DNA of 64,000 bases from Thiomicrorhabdus aquaedulcis (GTDB lineage: Bacteria; Pseudomonadota; Gammaproteobacteria; Thiomicrospirales; Thiomicrospiraceae). Both the position numbers and the translations under genes were made by a program. Numbering within the stretch: the stretch's first letter is position 1; the number at the start of each line of letters is the position of its first letter. Positions 24,503 through 34,308 of this stretch are shown here, piece after piece. The notes under the pieces were generated by a model. The model was not told the origin of the DNA. It was given only the letters and a program-made list of their open reading frames with translations, and did no database searches. The DNA lies in assembly GCF_004001325.1 (NCBI RefSeq), contig NZ_AP018722.1, forward strand, positions 2,232,001 through 2,296,000. The letters are read 5' to 3'.

Positions 24503-25924
24503 TTAACGGTTTACGACATCAAGTTTGTCAACCGTGTCGAACTCAAACTTAATCTCTTTCCATGTTTCCATAGCAACACGCAATTCAGGACTATGCTTAG
24601 CCGCTGCAGTCAAGATTTCTTTGCCTTCTCTCTCTAGCTCACGACCTTCGTTACGAGCTTGAACACACGCTTCTAGTGCAACACGGTTTGCGCATGCGCC
24701 TGCTGCGTTACCCCATGGGTGACCCAACGTACCACCACCAAACTGAAGAACAGAATCATCACCAAAGATGTTAACCAACGCAGGCATGTGCCATACGTGA
24801 ATACCACCAGAAGCTACTGCGAAAACACCAGGCATTGAACCCCAATCTTGATCGAAGAAAATACCACGTGAACGGTCTTCAGGAATGAATGACTCACGTA
24901 ATAGATCAATCCAACCTAATGTTGATGCGCGATCGCCTTCCAATTTTCCTACAACAGTACCAGTGTGCAACTGATCACCACCTGACAAACGAAGGATCTT
25001 AGTTAGTACTCGGAAGTGGATACCGTGATGCGGGTTACGGTCAACTACAGCGTGCATTGCACGGTGAATGTGTAACAACATACCGTTGTCACGACACCAG
25101 TTAGCTAGCCCTGTGTTTGCAGTAAAACCACCAGTGATGTAATCGTGCATAATGATCGGAGCGCCGATTTCTTTTGCATACTCTGCACGCTTGTACATTT
25201 CTTCAGAAGTAGGTGCAGTAACGTTTAGGTAGTGACCTTTACGCTCGCCAGTTTCAGCTTCGGCTTTTAATGTTGCTTCTTGTACGAAATCAAAACGCTG
25301 TCTCCAACGCATGAAAGGCTGAGAGTTTACGTTTTCATCATCTTTAGTAAAGTCTAAACCACCACGCAAACACTCATATACAGCGCGACCGTAGTTTTTT
25401 GCTGATAGACCAAGCTTAGGCTTAATAGTACAACCTAATAATGGACGACCATACTTGTTCATAACGTCACGTTCAACCTGGATACCCATTGGTGGTCCAC
25501 CGCACGTCTTAACAAAAGCGATTGGGAAACGAACGTCTTCTAAACGTAAAGAACGAACAGCTTTAAAGCCGAATACGTTACCAACTAATGATGTAAATAC
25601 GTTTACAACTGAACCTTCTTCGAATAAATCGATTGGGTAAGCAATGAAAGCGTAAAACGCAGTGTCATCGCCAGGAACGTCTTCAATGCGGTATGAACGA
25701 CCTTTGTAATAGTCCATATCCGTCAACAAGTCAGTCCATACAGTTGTCCATGTACCTGTTGAAGATTCTGCTGCAACTGCTGCTGCTGCTTCTTCACGGT
25801 CTACACCTGGTTGAGGAACAATCTTGAAACACGCCAATAGGTCTGTGTCTAAAGGTGTATATTCAGGTGTCCAGTAGGTGTGTCGATATTCCTTTACACC
25901 AGCCTGATATGTTTTTGCTGCCAT
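24503..25924 (-). CDS. cbbL: RubisCO large subunit, form IA (carboxysomal)
   Basis: A 473-residue large subunit. The start [14 protein letters not shown] at 25924 has AAGGAG just upstream; the frame stays open to 26011 but that part is not homologous. The active site is complete: [20 protein letters not shown] with the substrate Lys, and [14 protein letters not shown] with the carbamylated Lys and the Mg ligands Asp and Glu. Loop 6 GKLEGDR and the [11 protein letters not shown] phosphate site are also present. It is the first gene of the cso operon and divergent from cbbR. Confidence 0.97.
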   Translation of the reverse strand: MAAKTYQAGVKEYRHTYWTPEYTPLDTDLLACFKIVPQPGVDREEAAAAVAAESSTGTWTTVWTDLLTDMDYYKGRSYRIEDVPGDDTAFYAFIAYPIDLFEEGSVVNVFTSLVGNVFGFKAVRSLRLEDVRFPIAFVKTCGGPPMGIQVERDVMNKYGRPLLGCTIKPKLGLSAKNYGRAVYECLRGGLDFTKDDENVNSQPFMRWRQRFDFVQEATLKAEAETGERKGHYLNVTAPTSEEMYKRAEYAKEIGAPIIMHDYITGGFTANTGLANWCRDNGMLLHIHRAMHAVVDRNPHHGIHFRVLTKILRLSGGDQLHTGTVVGKLEGDRASTLGWIDLLRESFIPEDRSRGIFFDQDWGSMPGVFAVASGGIHVWHMPALVNIFGDDSVLQFGGGTLGHPWGNAAGACANRVALEACVQARNEGRELEREGKEILTAAAKHSPELRVAMETWKEIKFEFDTVDKLDVVNR

Positions 25925-26207
25925 TAAGCTTCTCCTTTGATTGAACATGATTAACATACGCCAACGGCGCATGTCATTTGCTTTTTTAATTTCATTACAA
26001 GCCAACAGCACAAAAAAATACGTATTTTGTTATCTATTGTCTTCTTTAACAAATCATACAACGAATTAAACATAAAAAAAACAAAAAAACTAAGGTTAAG
26101 TAAACTCTAATTTCTTATTGAATTTATTAGTCTGATTATATTACCGTAAACGTCACATAAAAAAATAAAAAATATCACGTCCAATGTTAAGATAATCTTA
26201 ACCATAA
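25925..26207. promoter_or_regulatory. Divergent cbbL-cbbR control region with palindrome
   Basis: This A/T-rich gap must hold the cso operon promoter and CbbR sites. The clearest element is a perfect 17-bp palindrome GTTAAGATAATCTTAAC at 26186-26202, 5 bp before the first cbbR start, with related GGTTAAG at 26092. LysR regulators bind such T-N11-A dyads, so it may mediate autoregulation. No core promoter hexamers stand out. Confidence 0.45.
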
Positions 26208-27161
26208 ATGCGAGCTAATAAATTACTAATGATTTTAAATGTCAGTTTAAAACAAATGCGTTCTTTTTCCTGTGTCTGTAAGCACATGAGTTTTTTAGAG
26301 GCCGCTAACGAGCTTCATATGTCGCCACCTGCAATATCAATGCAAATTAAGCAAATAGAAAACACTGTAGGCCTGCAGCTTATGGAAAGAAACAGCAAGT
26401 TAATCCATATAACGCAAGCTGGAATGGTTTTTTTAGGTTACTGCCAACGAATCCTAATTCAAACACAAGAACTTCAAAATGCGATGATCAATATTGGAGG
26501 CCTTAAAGGAGGAACGCTCACCATAGGCATGGTCAGTACCGCCAAATATTTTTTACCTGAAGTTTTGGCCGCTTTTCATCAAATATACCCTGATGTAAGT
26601 ATTTTAATAATCGAAGCAAACCGCGATAAATTAAGCGAGGGCCTAAAAGCAGGTGAAATAGACTTAGCCATTATGGGCAGACCCCCTTCCAGCAATGACA
26701 TACAATCGGTTCCGTTTGCCTCACATCCGCATGGCATTATCTCAGCGGCAGACCACCCACTTGCTGGACAAAAAAATATTAGCGGCGAAAAGCTCCTAGC
26801 TGAAACCTTTATTGTTCGTGAAACTGGATCAGGTACTCGCGTAGCAATGGAAACTTTTTTTGAAGAACTTGGCATAAAACCCAAGGTAGGCATGGTCATG
26901 AACAATAATGAAACCATTAAGCAGTCTGTAATGGTTAATTTAGGACTCTCTTTTATAGCCCTTGATACAGCCAGAACAGAAATTGAAACCGGTAAAATTG
27001 CAGAGCTAGACGTTGCAGGATTACCGGTTATAAAACAATGGTATCTTGCCAGCTTAGCAAATCGGACGTTCTCACCCTCTGCAGCAGTGTTTCATGTTTT
27101 CATGATAGAACACATGACATCCGACGACATCAACCTTAAAAAAATAGGCAAAACGCCCTAA
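26208..27161 (+). CDS. cbbR: CbbR-type LysR regulator
   Basis: A LysR-family activator with an N-terminal winged helix (MRSFSCVCKHMSFLEAANEL, then HMSPPAISMQIKQIENTVGL) and a C-terminal periplasmic-binding-like effector domain (GTLTIGMVSTAKYFLP, ADHPLAGQKNISGEKL). Its divergent position next to cbbL, and the VSTAKYFLP block typical of CbbR, support the call. It would respond to carbon-limitation metabolites and control cbb/cso and probably the sbtA/SulP genes downstream. ATG 26229 is an alternative start. Confidence 0.85.
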   Translation: MRANKLLMILNVSLKQMRSFSCVCKHMSFLEAANELHMSPPAISMQIKQIENTVGLQLMERNSKLIHITQAGMVFLGYCQRILIQTQELQNAMINIGGLKGGTLTIGMVSTAKYFLPEVLAAFHQIYPDVSILIIEANRDKLSEGLKAGEIDLAIMGRPPSSNDIQSVPFASHPHGIISAADHPLAGQKNISGEKLLAETFIVRETGSGTRVAMETFFEELGIKPKVGMVMNNNETIKQSVMVNLGLSFIALDTARTEIETGKIAELDVAGLPVIKQWYLASLANRTFSPSAAVFHVFMIEHMTSDDINLKKIGKTP

Positions 27162-27510
27162 ACACATAACGTTAAAATCAACTTATCGCCTAAAACAGCG
27201 CACATAGACCCTTTAGAGCAGAAAAAAACCCCACTTTAATTAAGAAAAATAGAACCATAACCAATTATGAATTAGTTTTTCTTAACCATGATTGAATAAA
27301 AACTGATTTGTTATACCTATAATAATTAGCTATAGTTAAACGCCAAAAATTTATAGACTCTATATTAAGTATCTTAAATAAAGAGAAAAACCACAAAATT
27401 TTAATTGTATGAATGGTATTTTTGGTAAAAACATACTTAATGATTAAAAAGAACTTGGGACGACCGCAACCACAAAATGCAGTTTAAAGCCCTTAGTAAA
27501 CCTAAATTAA

Positions 27511-27545
27511 GACGTTTGCACGAGTGAGATGCGAAAGGTCTTTAA
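27511..27545. repeat. Short derivative of the TTTGCACGAG repeat
   Basis: ACGTTTGCACGAGTGAGATG is followed directly by GCGAAAGGTCT, the two termini of the family joined with the interior lost. It lies in the 409-bp gap before sbtA, in which I see no gene. Confidence 0.45.
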
Positions 27546-27570
27546 ATATTAATATTGGAAACTTACTACT

Positions 27571-28565
27571 ATGTCTAGTTTATTGATTCCTGCTGTATTG
27601 TTTTTTGCACTCGGATTTTTTGCCAAAGTCATTAAATCAGATCTAAAGTTCCCCCCAGAAATGGGTAAAGTATTAGCGGCTTTTTTGCTTATTGGAATAG
27701 GTATAAAAGGCGGTGTCGCTCTATCTACAGCCGAACTGCTACCAGCAATAAACTCCATCATCGTAGCGTTAGTTCTTGGGCTTACCATTCCCCTAATTGC
27801 CTTTGTGTGGCTGGCCAAGGTTGCCAAATTTAATATATTCGACTCTGCCGCAATATCAGCTCACTACGGATCGGTAAGTGCTGGAACATTTTTAGTAGCC
27901 ATCGCCTTTTTAGATTCAATGAAAATAAGCTACGAAAGCTACCCGTTAATCATGTTGGCGATTATGGAATCACCTGCCATTATTATTGGGCTGCTACTAG
28001 CAAGTTATGCGCGCAAAACAACAAAACAAAAGAATCCACAAATTGATTGTGACGATGACGAAAATCGTGTTCAAATTTTGGCAGCGTTCTGCACGAAGCC
28101 TTTACCAACGGCAGTGTCATCTTGCTTTTAGGTGCCATGTTTATTGCATTTATAGTGCCTAAAGAAAACTTAGAACCCATTCTGCCTTTTTACACGCTTA
28201 TGTTTATGGGCGCACTGTCATTATTTTTACTAGAAATGGGCATGGAAGCTGCCAAACGAATTGGTGAATTCAAAAACTCTGGGCTGATATTAGTATCTTT
28301 TGGTATGCTCATGCCACTTATTGGATCAATAATTGGTATGATATTAGGCTACTACTGGCTAAACTTTAGCACTGGAGGCGTGTTTTTAGTAATGGTTTTA
28401 GCGGCGTCAGCATCGTACATTGCTGTACCCCCTGCGATGCGAATGGCAATTCCTGAAGCAAACCCCTCTTATTATCTAACCTTAACGCTGGGTGTTACGT
28501 TTCCGTTCAATGTAATTATTGGATTACCCGTTTATTATTATTTAGCACAGCTTATTACACAATAA
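27571..28565 (+). CDS. sbtA: SbtA-type sodium-dependent bicarbonate transporter (one-base frameshift)
   Basis: The frame from 27571 and a second from 28122 together encode one SbtA-family (DUF897) permease. Adding one base at CAAATTTTGG (about 28072-28079) gives a continuous FGSVLHEAFTNGSVILLLGA junction and exactly 331 residues with about 10 membrane segments. Family features are the GIGIKGGVAL and GSVSAGTFLVA blocks and the late SASYIAVPPAMRMAIPEANP. It would import bicarbonate for the carboxysome. It is followed after 20 bp by its PII-like partner. A sequencing deletion is likelier than inactivation. Confidence 0.85.
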
Positions 28566-28585
28566 CGTAGACAAAAAGGGTTTTT

Positions 28586-28873
28586 ATGATTAAAAAAATG
28601 AAACAAATCAACGTGATTGCCAATAACACTCTGGAATCACGTTTGATTAGCATGGCCAGCAAAAATGGCGTTAATGGTTACACCAGCATGCAAGCTCAAG
28701 GCAGTGGCTTAAGTGGCTTACAATCCGGCATTTCGGATGGTGACAGTAATATATTTTTTTTATTTATCCTTACTGATGCGCAAGCAGAAACCTTTTTGGT
28801 TGATCTTAAAAAAGTTATTGATAAAGGGCATCGCCTAAAAGTCTTAATAACTGACATTGAGATATTGCTTTAA
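28586..28873 (+). CDS. sbtB: SbtB-like PII-family protein
   Basis: A 95-residue ferredoxin-fold protein with PII-like layout: QINVIANNTLESRLISMASK, a GVNGYTSMQAQGSG T-loop start and a final VLITDIEILL strand. Small PII-like SbtB proteins are encoded directly after sbtA and gate the transporter in response to adenine nucleotides; position and size fit. The uridylylation Tyr motif of GlnB is absent. Confidence 0.7.
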   Translation: MIKKMKQINVIANNTLESRLISMASKNGVNGYTSMQAQGSGLSGLQSGISDGDSNIFFLFILTDAQAETFLVDLKKVIDKGHRLKVLITDIEILL

Positions 28874-29115
28874 ATGTAAAGACACACACTCTTTGATAAT
28901 TGATTTACGCTAAACACACTCGATGTATCCTGCACCAATCCAAAGCAGAATAATCCTTTACCTTGGCAAAAACTTAGTCAATACCGTAGCAAAAGAGTAT
29001 TTTAGGAAAAAGTAGGGTAATTACACTCATCTTGCACTTCTTACACTGGTCAACATTTTGGTGTAACAGTCTTTAAAGGTAAAAGCCAGCTACTTTAATT
29101 TATGGAAAAAAATCC

Positions 29116-30441
29116 ATGTCCGAACTCAACACAACCACCAGTGACGTAAACCCCCATCAACAAGGTTCCGCAGCTTTTCAAAGAAAGTACCTTTCGCGTG
29201 ACATTCAGGCTGGAATTATCACTGGCTCAATGGCAATACCACTTTCAATAGGCATTGCCATGATGTCGGACTATCCTATTAAAGTAGGGTTGGCTACCGT
29301 TGCCTTTGCCAGTTTTATAGCTTGGATTAATGCATGGTTTAGACCCGGAAACTTTATAGGCAGCCCTGGTATAGCCGCCGGACTTGCCCCAATACTTGCA
29401 TTGGGTGTTGCAACATTTGGCATAGAAAACATGGCGTTTGTTATTTTTATGACAGCCATTATGCAGGGCCTAATATGGCGATTTAACTTGCAGCGTTATA
29501 TTTTACTGGTAGTACCCACCTATCTTGTAGAAGGATTACTGGCCGGAATCGGCTTAAAAATAGCCCTAAAATTCTTTGCTTTCACCTACGAATTACCGGC
29601 TGATTTAGTTGCAGACCTATCCTCTACCCAAGCTTTTTGGTCAAGTGAGCGCATGCAAATAATATTACTTTCTAGCGTATTTTTTGGATTGTTTATTTAC
29701 TTATTTAACAAATTTCAAGCCACCAGGCCTGCTATACCCTACTTTGTTATTATCATTTTAGGCGTCGTCGTGGCGCAGTTTATGCCTGTTGCCATGATTG
29801 AGGTCGAAGACGTTGATTTAGCCTTAGCTTTTCCAATTCCCACTTTTGATAATGGATGGCTACTTGCTTACGCCTTTGGTTTTGCTGTAATGCTCGCCGT
29901 CATAGACGTTATAGAACAAGTAATGAGCAACGCGGCCATACAAAAAATTGACCCATTACAAAGAAAATGTAACAGCAATAATAGTTTGCTTGCGATCTGG
30001 ATTTCTAACTTAGGCGCAAGTTTCTTTGGGGGAATGACTAACTTAGATGGACTCGCAAAAAGCACCACCAATAAACTCGCAGGCGCTTACACTAAGTTTT
30101 CGGTGCTGGTGGTTGGTTTAGTTGTTACGTTCTTTGTTGTGTACTCAGAACACTTAGAGTTTTTGCCTAAATTTGCACTCGCGGTCATTATGATTTTTAC
30201 AGGCTGGAAAATGATTATGGGTCTAATGCATGTTGTGCATCATGGTCGTTATGCCTTAATGCTGGCTATTTTGTGCGGGGCTTTAGTGTACAACGTAGGA
30301 ATTTTTGAAGGCTTATTAATTGCTTTGGCTGTTCATGGATTTATACACTACTTAATATACCGCGCTGTTGAGAAGATGCCCAGAATGGCTATCATCAAAA
30401 AGTACTTAAACTCTTTTTCTGATAAAGGTGCCACTTACTAA
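29116..30441 (+). CDS. SulP-family anion (probable bicarbonate) transporter
   Basis: A 441-residue integral membrane protein with 10 or more helices, resembling the SulP core: the DIQAGIITGSMAIPLSIGIAM block, NFIGSPGIAAGLAPILALGV, and EQVMSNAAIQKIDP near the second half. It lacks the C-terminal STAS domain usual in SulP proteins. Diverse SulP members next to cbbR/carboxysome genes serve as inorganic-carbon transporters in this bacterial group, so bicarbonate is the likely substrate, though sulfate cannot be excluded. The gap before it (28874-29115) holds no visible gene. Confidence 0.72.
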   Translation: MSELNTTTSDVNPHQQGSAAFQRKYLSRDIQAGIITGSMAIPLSIGIAMMSDYPIKVGLATVAFASFIAWINAWFRPGNFIGSPGIAAGLAPILALGVATFGIENMAFVIFMTAIMQGLIWRFNLQRYILLVVPTYLVEGLLAGIGLKIALKFFAFTYELPADLVADLSSTQAFWSSERMQIILLSSVFFGLFIYLFNKFQATRPAIPYFVIIILGVVVAQFMPVAMIEVEDVDLALAFPIPTFDNGWLLAYAFGFAVMLAVIDVIEQVMSNAAIQKIDPLQRKCNSNNSLLAIWISNLGASFFGGMTNLDGLAKSTTNKLAGAYTKFSVLVVGLVVTFFVVYSEHLEFLPKFALAVIMIFTGWKMIMGLMHVVHHGRYALMLAILCGALVYNVGIFEGLLIALAVHGFIHYLIYRAVEKMPRMAIIKKYLNSFSDKGATY

Positions 30442-30623
30442 CCAAATAATTAACGGGTTATGGCTAGTTTTAAATCTTATTTTAAAATTAGCTAAACTCA
30501 AACTTGGTAACGCTAATTTGGTAAACCCATTTTTATAGTGCTGTCATTTTAAAAAAATTTACTGCACAGTTTTAAGCGTAACTTTAAACCTTATAATTAA
30601 ACCGAAAATTAAAAAATCGCACA

Positions 30624-31235
30624 TTATTTAACTTTAGAATTATATTCGTACTGTATAAAACTTTTAATAATGTCGGCTTGTATGGGTTTATGCATCACAA
30701 TAACGTCCGAAGGTAATCTACTTCTTTCTATCGCTTCTGGCTCTTTTCCGGTCACCACTACAATCGTTGCCTGAAAATCAACATTTAAACTACGAATACT
30801 GTTTAGCATTGTGTAACCGTCCATTTGCGGCATCATCAAATCGGCAAAAATCATCTCTGGTCGTTTAGCACCTACCATTAATAATCCCTCGTACCCATTT
30901 TTTGCACACACCACTTCAATGTTTAAATGCAAACTTTCAACTATTTTTTGCAAAAGTAGCTGAGTCGACGTGTCATCATCAACAATTAAAATAGTCATAT
31001 CGGCGTCAAGCGGTTGTTTTTCGGCTAAATCGCTGCCACCTGATAACGCTATTTGATCTCTTGATAAATTTTTAACGTACTCTAAAACCGACGACCTTAA
31101 TAAACGACGGTGACCACCCGGGGTTTTCCAAATTTTTAAGGTGCCTTCATCAGCCAACCTTTTAACAATGGTTTTAGAAACCCCAATTAAATCACAGGCC
31201 TCAGTCGTTGTAATGTATTGCGAAAGTAAATTCAT
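30624..31235 (-). CDS. HTH-REC regulator (excisionase-type DNA-binding domain plus receiver)
   Basis: A 203-residue protein with an unusual order. It has an N-terminal excisionase/MerR-like helix-turn-helix (ITTTEACDLIGVSKTIVKRL, then KTPGGHRRLLRSSVLEYVK) followed by a response-regulator receiver (residues 78-200: ILIVDDDTSTQLLLQKI, phospho-Asp in FADLMMPQMDG, and a Lys in MHKPI). Canonical regulators have the receiver first. No histidine kinase is adjacent; the nearest signalling gene is the diguanylate cyclase 1 kb away. Confidence 0.8.
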   Translation of the reverse strand: MNLLSQYITTTEACDLIGVSKTIVKRLADEGTLKIWKTPGGHRRLLRSSVLEYVKNLSRDQIALSGGSDLAEKQPLDADMTILIVDDDTSTQLLLQKIVESLHLNIEVVCAKNGYEGLLMVGAKRPEMIFADLMMPQMDGYTMLNSIRSLNVDFQATIVVVTGKEPEAIERSRLPSDVIVMHKPIQADIIKSFIQYEYNSKVK

Positions 31236-32211
31236 AATTAACCATTTGATATAAACATGAGCGTTATTGTTTTGTTGTACTCATTACATTGTCTTAAGAA
31301 AGAGACATGCTCTAACTAAAATCAACAAAACAATTAACCTTAGACACGCTAATAGCCTTCTTGCACAAGCACTCCTAAACGGCTAATAGCAAGTTACAAG
31401 CAATCCAATATGCGTAACGAGCCATTATACGCAATAACTTATTACTTTGTTAGCGCCAGGTGCATCCGCAGACTAACCTTTGTACAAACAGCAGACAATA
31501 TTTTTACAATAACTAACGGTGCTCTGTAAAACAGTGTCGCAGGCAATTGGTAGGCGGTTATGGTGATGGTTTTACATGAGCTGTCGTAAATTTTTGTTCT
31601 ATATTTTTTTATATACAGTCTTAACAGGTCTTTGCACGAGTGGTTTTTCGTTCAAAAAAAATGGTTTAAATTTAACGGCTTTTCGTGTTAAAACTTGCTA
31701 ATGAATAGATACGTTATAGCCTCTAATTTGTGCAAATTATCGTTAAGGTTTTTTAAAAAAAATATATATTAATTTAAGTGTTTTTTCATAAAAGCGCAAT
31801 TACCGTTTGGTCTATATACGTGCTATTATGCGTTTTGAGTTAAAAATTCTTTTTATTCAGTTTTTATACTTTAATTTAATAATCTTTTACTGCGCTTGCA
31901 GGGTTTGCACTTTGTCAGAGTTATATCATTAAGAGTTAACGCTTTCAGAACGCACTTGGAATCTTAAAGCAAATCACTGAATGTGGCACCGCAAGCTGTT
32001 AATGTATTTATTTACATATTCATTGGCTTAACGTTGTTCTTAGTGAGTTTTTGCGATGAAACACCACAACATATGCTTAGGTCTACTGCGATATTCCATA
32101 AAGTATTAAGCAGACTTAACACTTAACACGGTAATTTAGTTTTAACCCTTAATCATATTGCTAAGGGTTAAAAAATCAATTTAAACAATTTTTAGTACGG
32201 AAAATTCACTT
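31236..32211. other. 976-bp gap without a recognisable gene
   Basis: No convincing ORF, tRNA or known riboswitch is visible. A degenerate copy of the TTTGCACGAG repeat occupies about 31624-31740 (TCTTTGCACGAGTGG to CTAATTTGTGCAAAT). The rest is A/T-rich and may hold a long leader for the diguanylate cyclase. Confidence 0.5.
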
Positions 32212-34308
32212 ATGAAAGACAGCTTACATAACACTAACGCCACCGCGCTTGAACACTTAAGTATACTAATCGTAGAGGACGATGCCGTTAGCCTTAAGCT
32301 GGAGGTGAGCCTTGCTTCAATTACATTTGGTGAAGTTGTAACGGCTGAGAATGGACAAATTGGCTTGATGAAATATTTAGAGTTTTATAACCAACATGGC
32401 TATTACCCTGATGTTGTTATAGCAGACTTAGAAATGCCCGTTAAAAATGGATTTGAACTTATAGCCGCCATAAAGTCCTACAATTCAAAACAATACACCA
32501 TTGTTGTATCTGGCAATAATGAAAAAGAAGGCCTTATTAGATTGATTGATCTTGGCGTAAATAAGTTTTTATTTAAACCTATTAATCCTCAACTTTTTAT
32601 CAAAACCGCCAACGACGCTTTCAGCACAGTTCAAGACACAAAAAAATATGACATTGAAAAGATGTCGTTACAAGAGAGTGAATTTCGCTTCAACCTTGCG
32701 GTTGAAGGGAAAGGTGACGGCTTATGGGACTGGAATTTAACCACCAATAGTGTTTATTTTTCTTCGGCATGGAAAGAAATGCTCGGCTTCACAGAAAATG
32801 AAATTAAAGACTCTCTTGATGAATGGAAATCTAGAGTCCACCCCGATCAACTTGAACAAATATATCAAGATATCCAAGCACACCTTGAAGGCAAAACAAA
32901 ATACTACGAAAATGAACATCAAATGCTCTGTAAAGATGGCAAATATAAATGGATTCTCGATCGCGGCGTAGTGGTAGAACGCGACTTAGAGGGCAAGCCG
33001 ATACGACTGATTGGTACTCACACAGATATTTCTGCAAGAAAGGATTTTGAACTCGCATTACGAGAGCAAAAAAAAGAATTAGAAACTATATTTAACATCA
33101 ATGTTGATGGATTGGCCATTTTAGACTTAAACCTTCAGTTTCTAAAAACCAATCAATCCTACCGCACTATCCTGGGATATACAGAGCATGAGCTGGACAA
33201 GCTCACCTGTAGAAACCTAACTGCGCCAGCCGATCAAGAGCGTATTGAAATACTGCTTCAAGAAGTACTAGAACAAGGGTACGTTGAGAATTTTGACAAA
33301 ATGTGTGTCACTAAAGATCAACGTACTATTACTGTCAATATCTCAATGGCGCTTATGCCTGATGGTAACTGTTTCTTAATTTCGGCTCGAGATATCACTC
33401 AGCTTAAGCATCAAGAAATGGTTATTAATGAATACCTATCTATTATTGATAAAAATATCATTTTGTTTTCAACAGACGCTAATTCGCTGATTACCGAGAT
33501 ATCGTCTAGCTTTATAAATAGACTGTGTTTAAATCCTGCTGACATTATTGGTCAACATTTTGATGACATTATTTCTGAGGCAATACCTCCAATATCCATT
33601 GATAAAGTCACTCAAAAAAACAAAAGGTGGGGCGGTGATTTAAAACTTAGTACCCAAGATAAAAAAGAGTTTTGGCTAAACGCCATGGCCGTACCAAGAA
33701 TTTTAAACTCCGAAAATATAGGATTAACTTTTATCTGTCATGACATTTCGGACAAAAAGGAATTAGAAGTACTTTCTATAACAGACCCTTTGACAAAACT
33801 ATTTAATAGAAGGCACTTTGAGAGTCAGTTTGCTAAGGTGTCACGTTCCGTAAGCAGAAACAAAAACATCTTGTCATTTTTGATGTTAGATCTTGATAAT
33901 TTTAAAAAGTTTAATGATTTTTATGGTCATCAAGCTGGTGATCAGGCATTGATTGAACTGTCTAAATGTTTATCCAACTTATTTCAAAGAGCAGAAGATT
34001 CCTGCTTTCGTATAGGGGGTGAAGAGTTTGTCGTACTTTACAAAGCAGATGATATTCAAAGCAGTATTGAGTATGCAAAAGTTGTTTTACACGCAATTGA
34101 AGCGTTAAAAATTGAGCATTTAGAGAATCAACCTTATGGTCACTTAACATCCTCAATGGGACTTTTGCTGATTGATAACTCACTTCAAAGTAATGACTTA
34201 AAAGAGGTTTATAAAGAAGCCGATAAACTTCTTTATCAGGCTAAAAACAATGGCCGCAACCAAGTGTGCTTTAAGGTATTTTCAGAGCCTGTAAATAATT
34301 TTGTGTAA
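32212..34308 (+). CDS. REC-PAS-PAS-PAS-GGDEF diguanylate cyclase
   Basis: A 698-residue cytosolic signalling protein. It has a receiver domain (14-130; LSILIVEDDAVSLKLEV, phospho-Asp in VVIADLEMPVKNG) and PAS/PAC sensors at about 155-275, 285-400 and 405-520. The GGDEF domain from about 525 has the active motif GGEEF preceded by an RAED I-site five residues upstream, so it should make c-di-GMP with product inhibition. Its last seven residues (EPVNNFV) and stop codon come from the IS256-type element inserted at 34285. Joining the flanks across the insertion gives an original ending SKENK-stop, so activity is probably intact. Confidence 0.88.
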   Translation: MKDSLHNTNATALEHLSILIVEDDAVSLKLEVSLASITFGEVVTAENGQIGLMKYLEFYNQHGYYPDVVIADLEMPVKNGFELIAAIKSYNSKQYTIVVSGNNEKEGLIRLIDLGVNKFLFKPINPQLFIKTANDAFSTVQDTKKYDIEKMSLQESEFRFNLAVEGKGDGLWDWNLTTNSVYFSSAWKEMLGFTENEIKDSLDEWKSRVHPDQLEQIYQDIQAHLEGKTKYYENEHQMLCKDGKYKWILDRGVVVERDLEGKPIRLIGTHTDISARKDFELALREQKKELETIFNINVDGLAILDLNLQFLKTNQSYRTILGYTEHELDKLTCRNLTAPADQERIEILLQEVLEQGYVENFDKMCVTKDQRTITVNISMALMPDGNCFLISARDITQLKHQEMVINEYLSIIDKNIILFSTDANSLITEISSSFINRLCLNPADIIGQHFDDIISEAIPPISIDKVTQKNKRWGGDLKLSTQDKKEFWLNAMAVPRILNSENIGLTFICHDISDKKELEVLSITDPLTKLFNRRHFESQFAKVSRSVSRNKNILSFLMLDLDNFKKFNDFYGHQAGDQALIELSKCLSNLFQRAEDSCFRIGGEEFVVLYKADDIQSSIEYAKVVLHAIEALKIEHLENQPYGHLTSSMGLLLIDNSLQSNDLKEVYKEADKLLYQAKNNGRNQVCFKVFSEPVNNFV

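Noticed and set aside
31236-32211. c-di-GMP riboswitch upstream of the diguanylate cyclase
   Set aside because: I could not find the conserved GEMM core; the long gap is mostly A/T-rich and holds a degenerate repeat.
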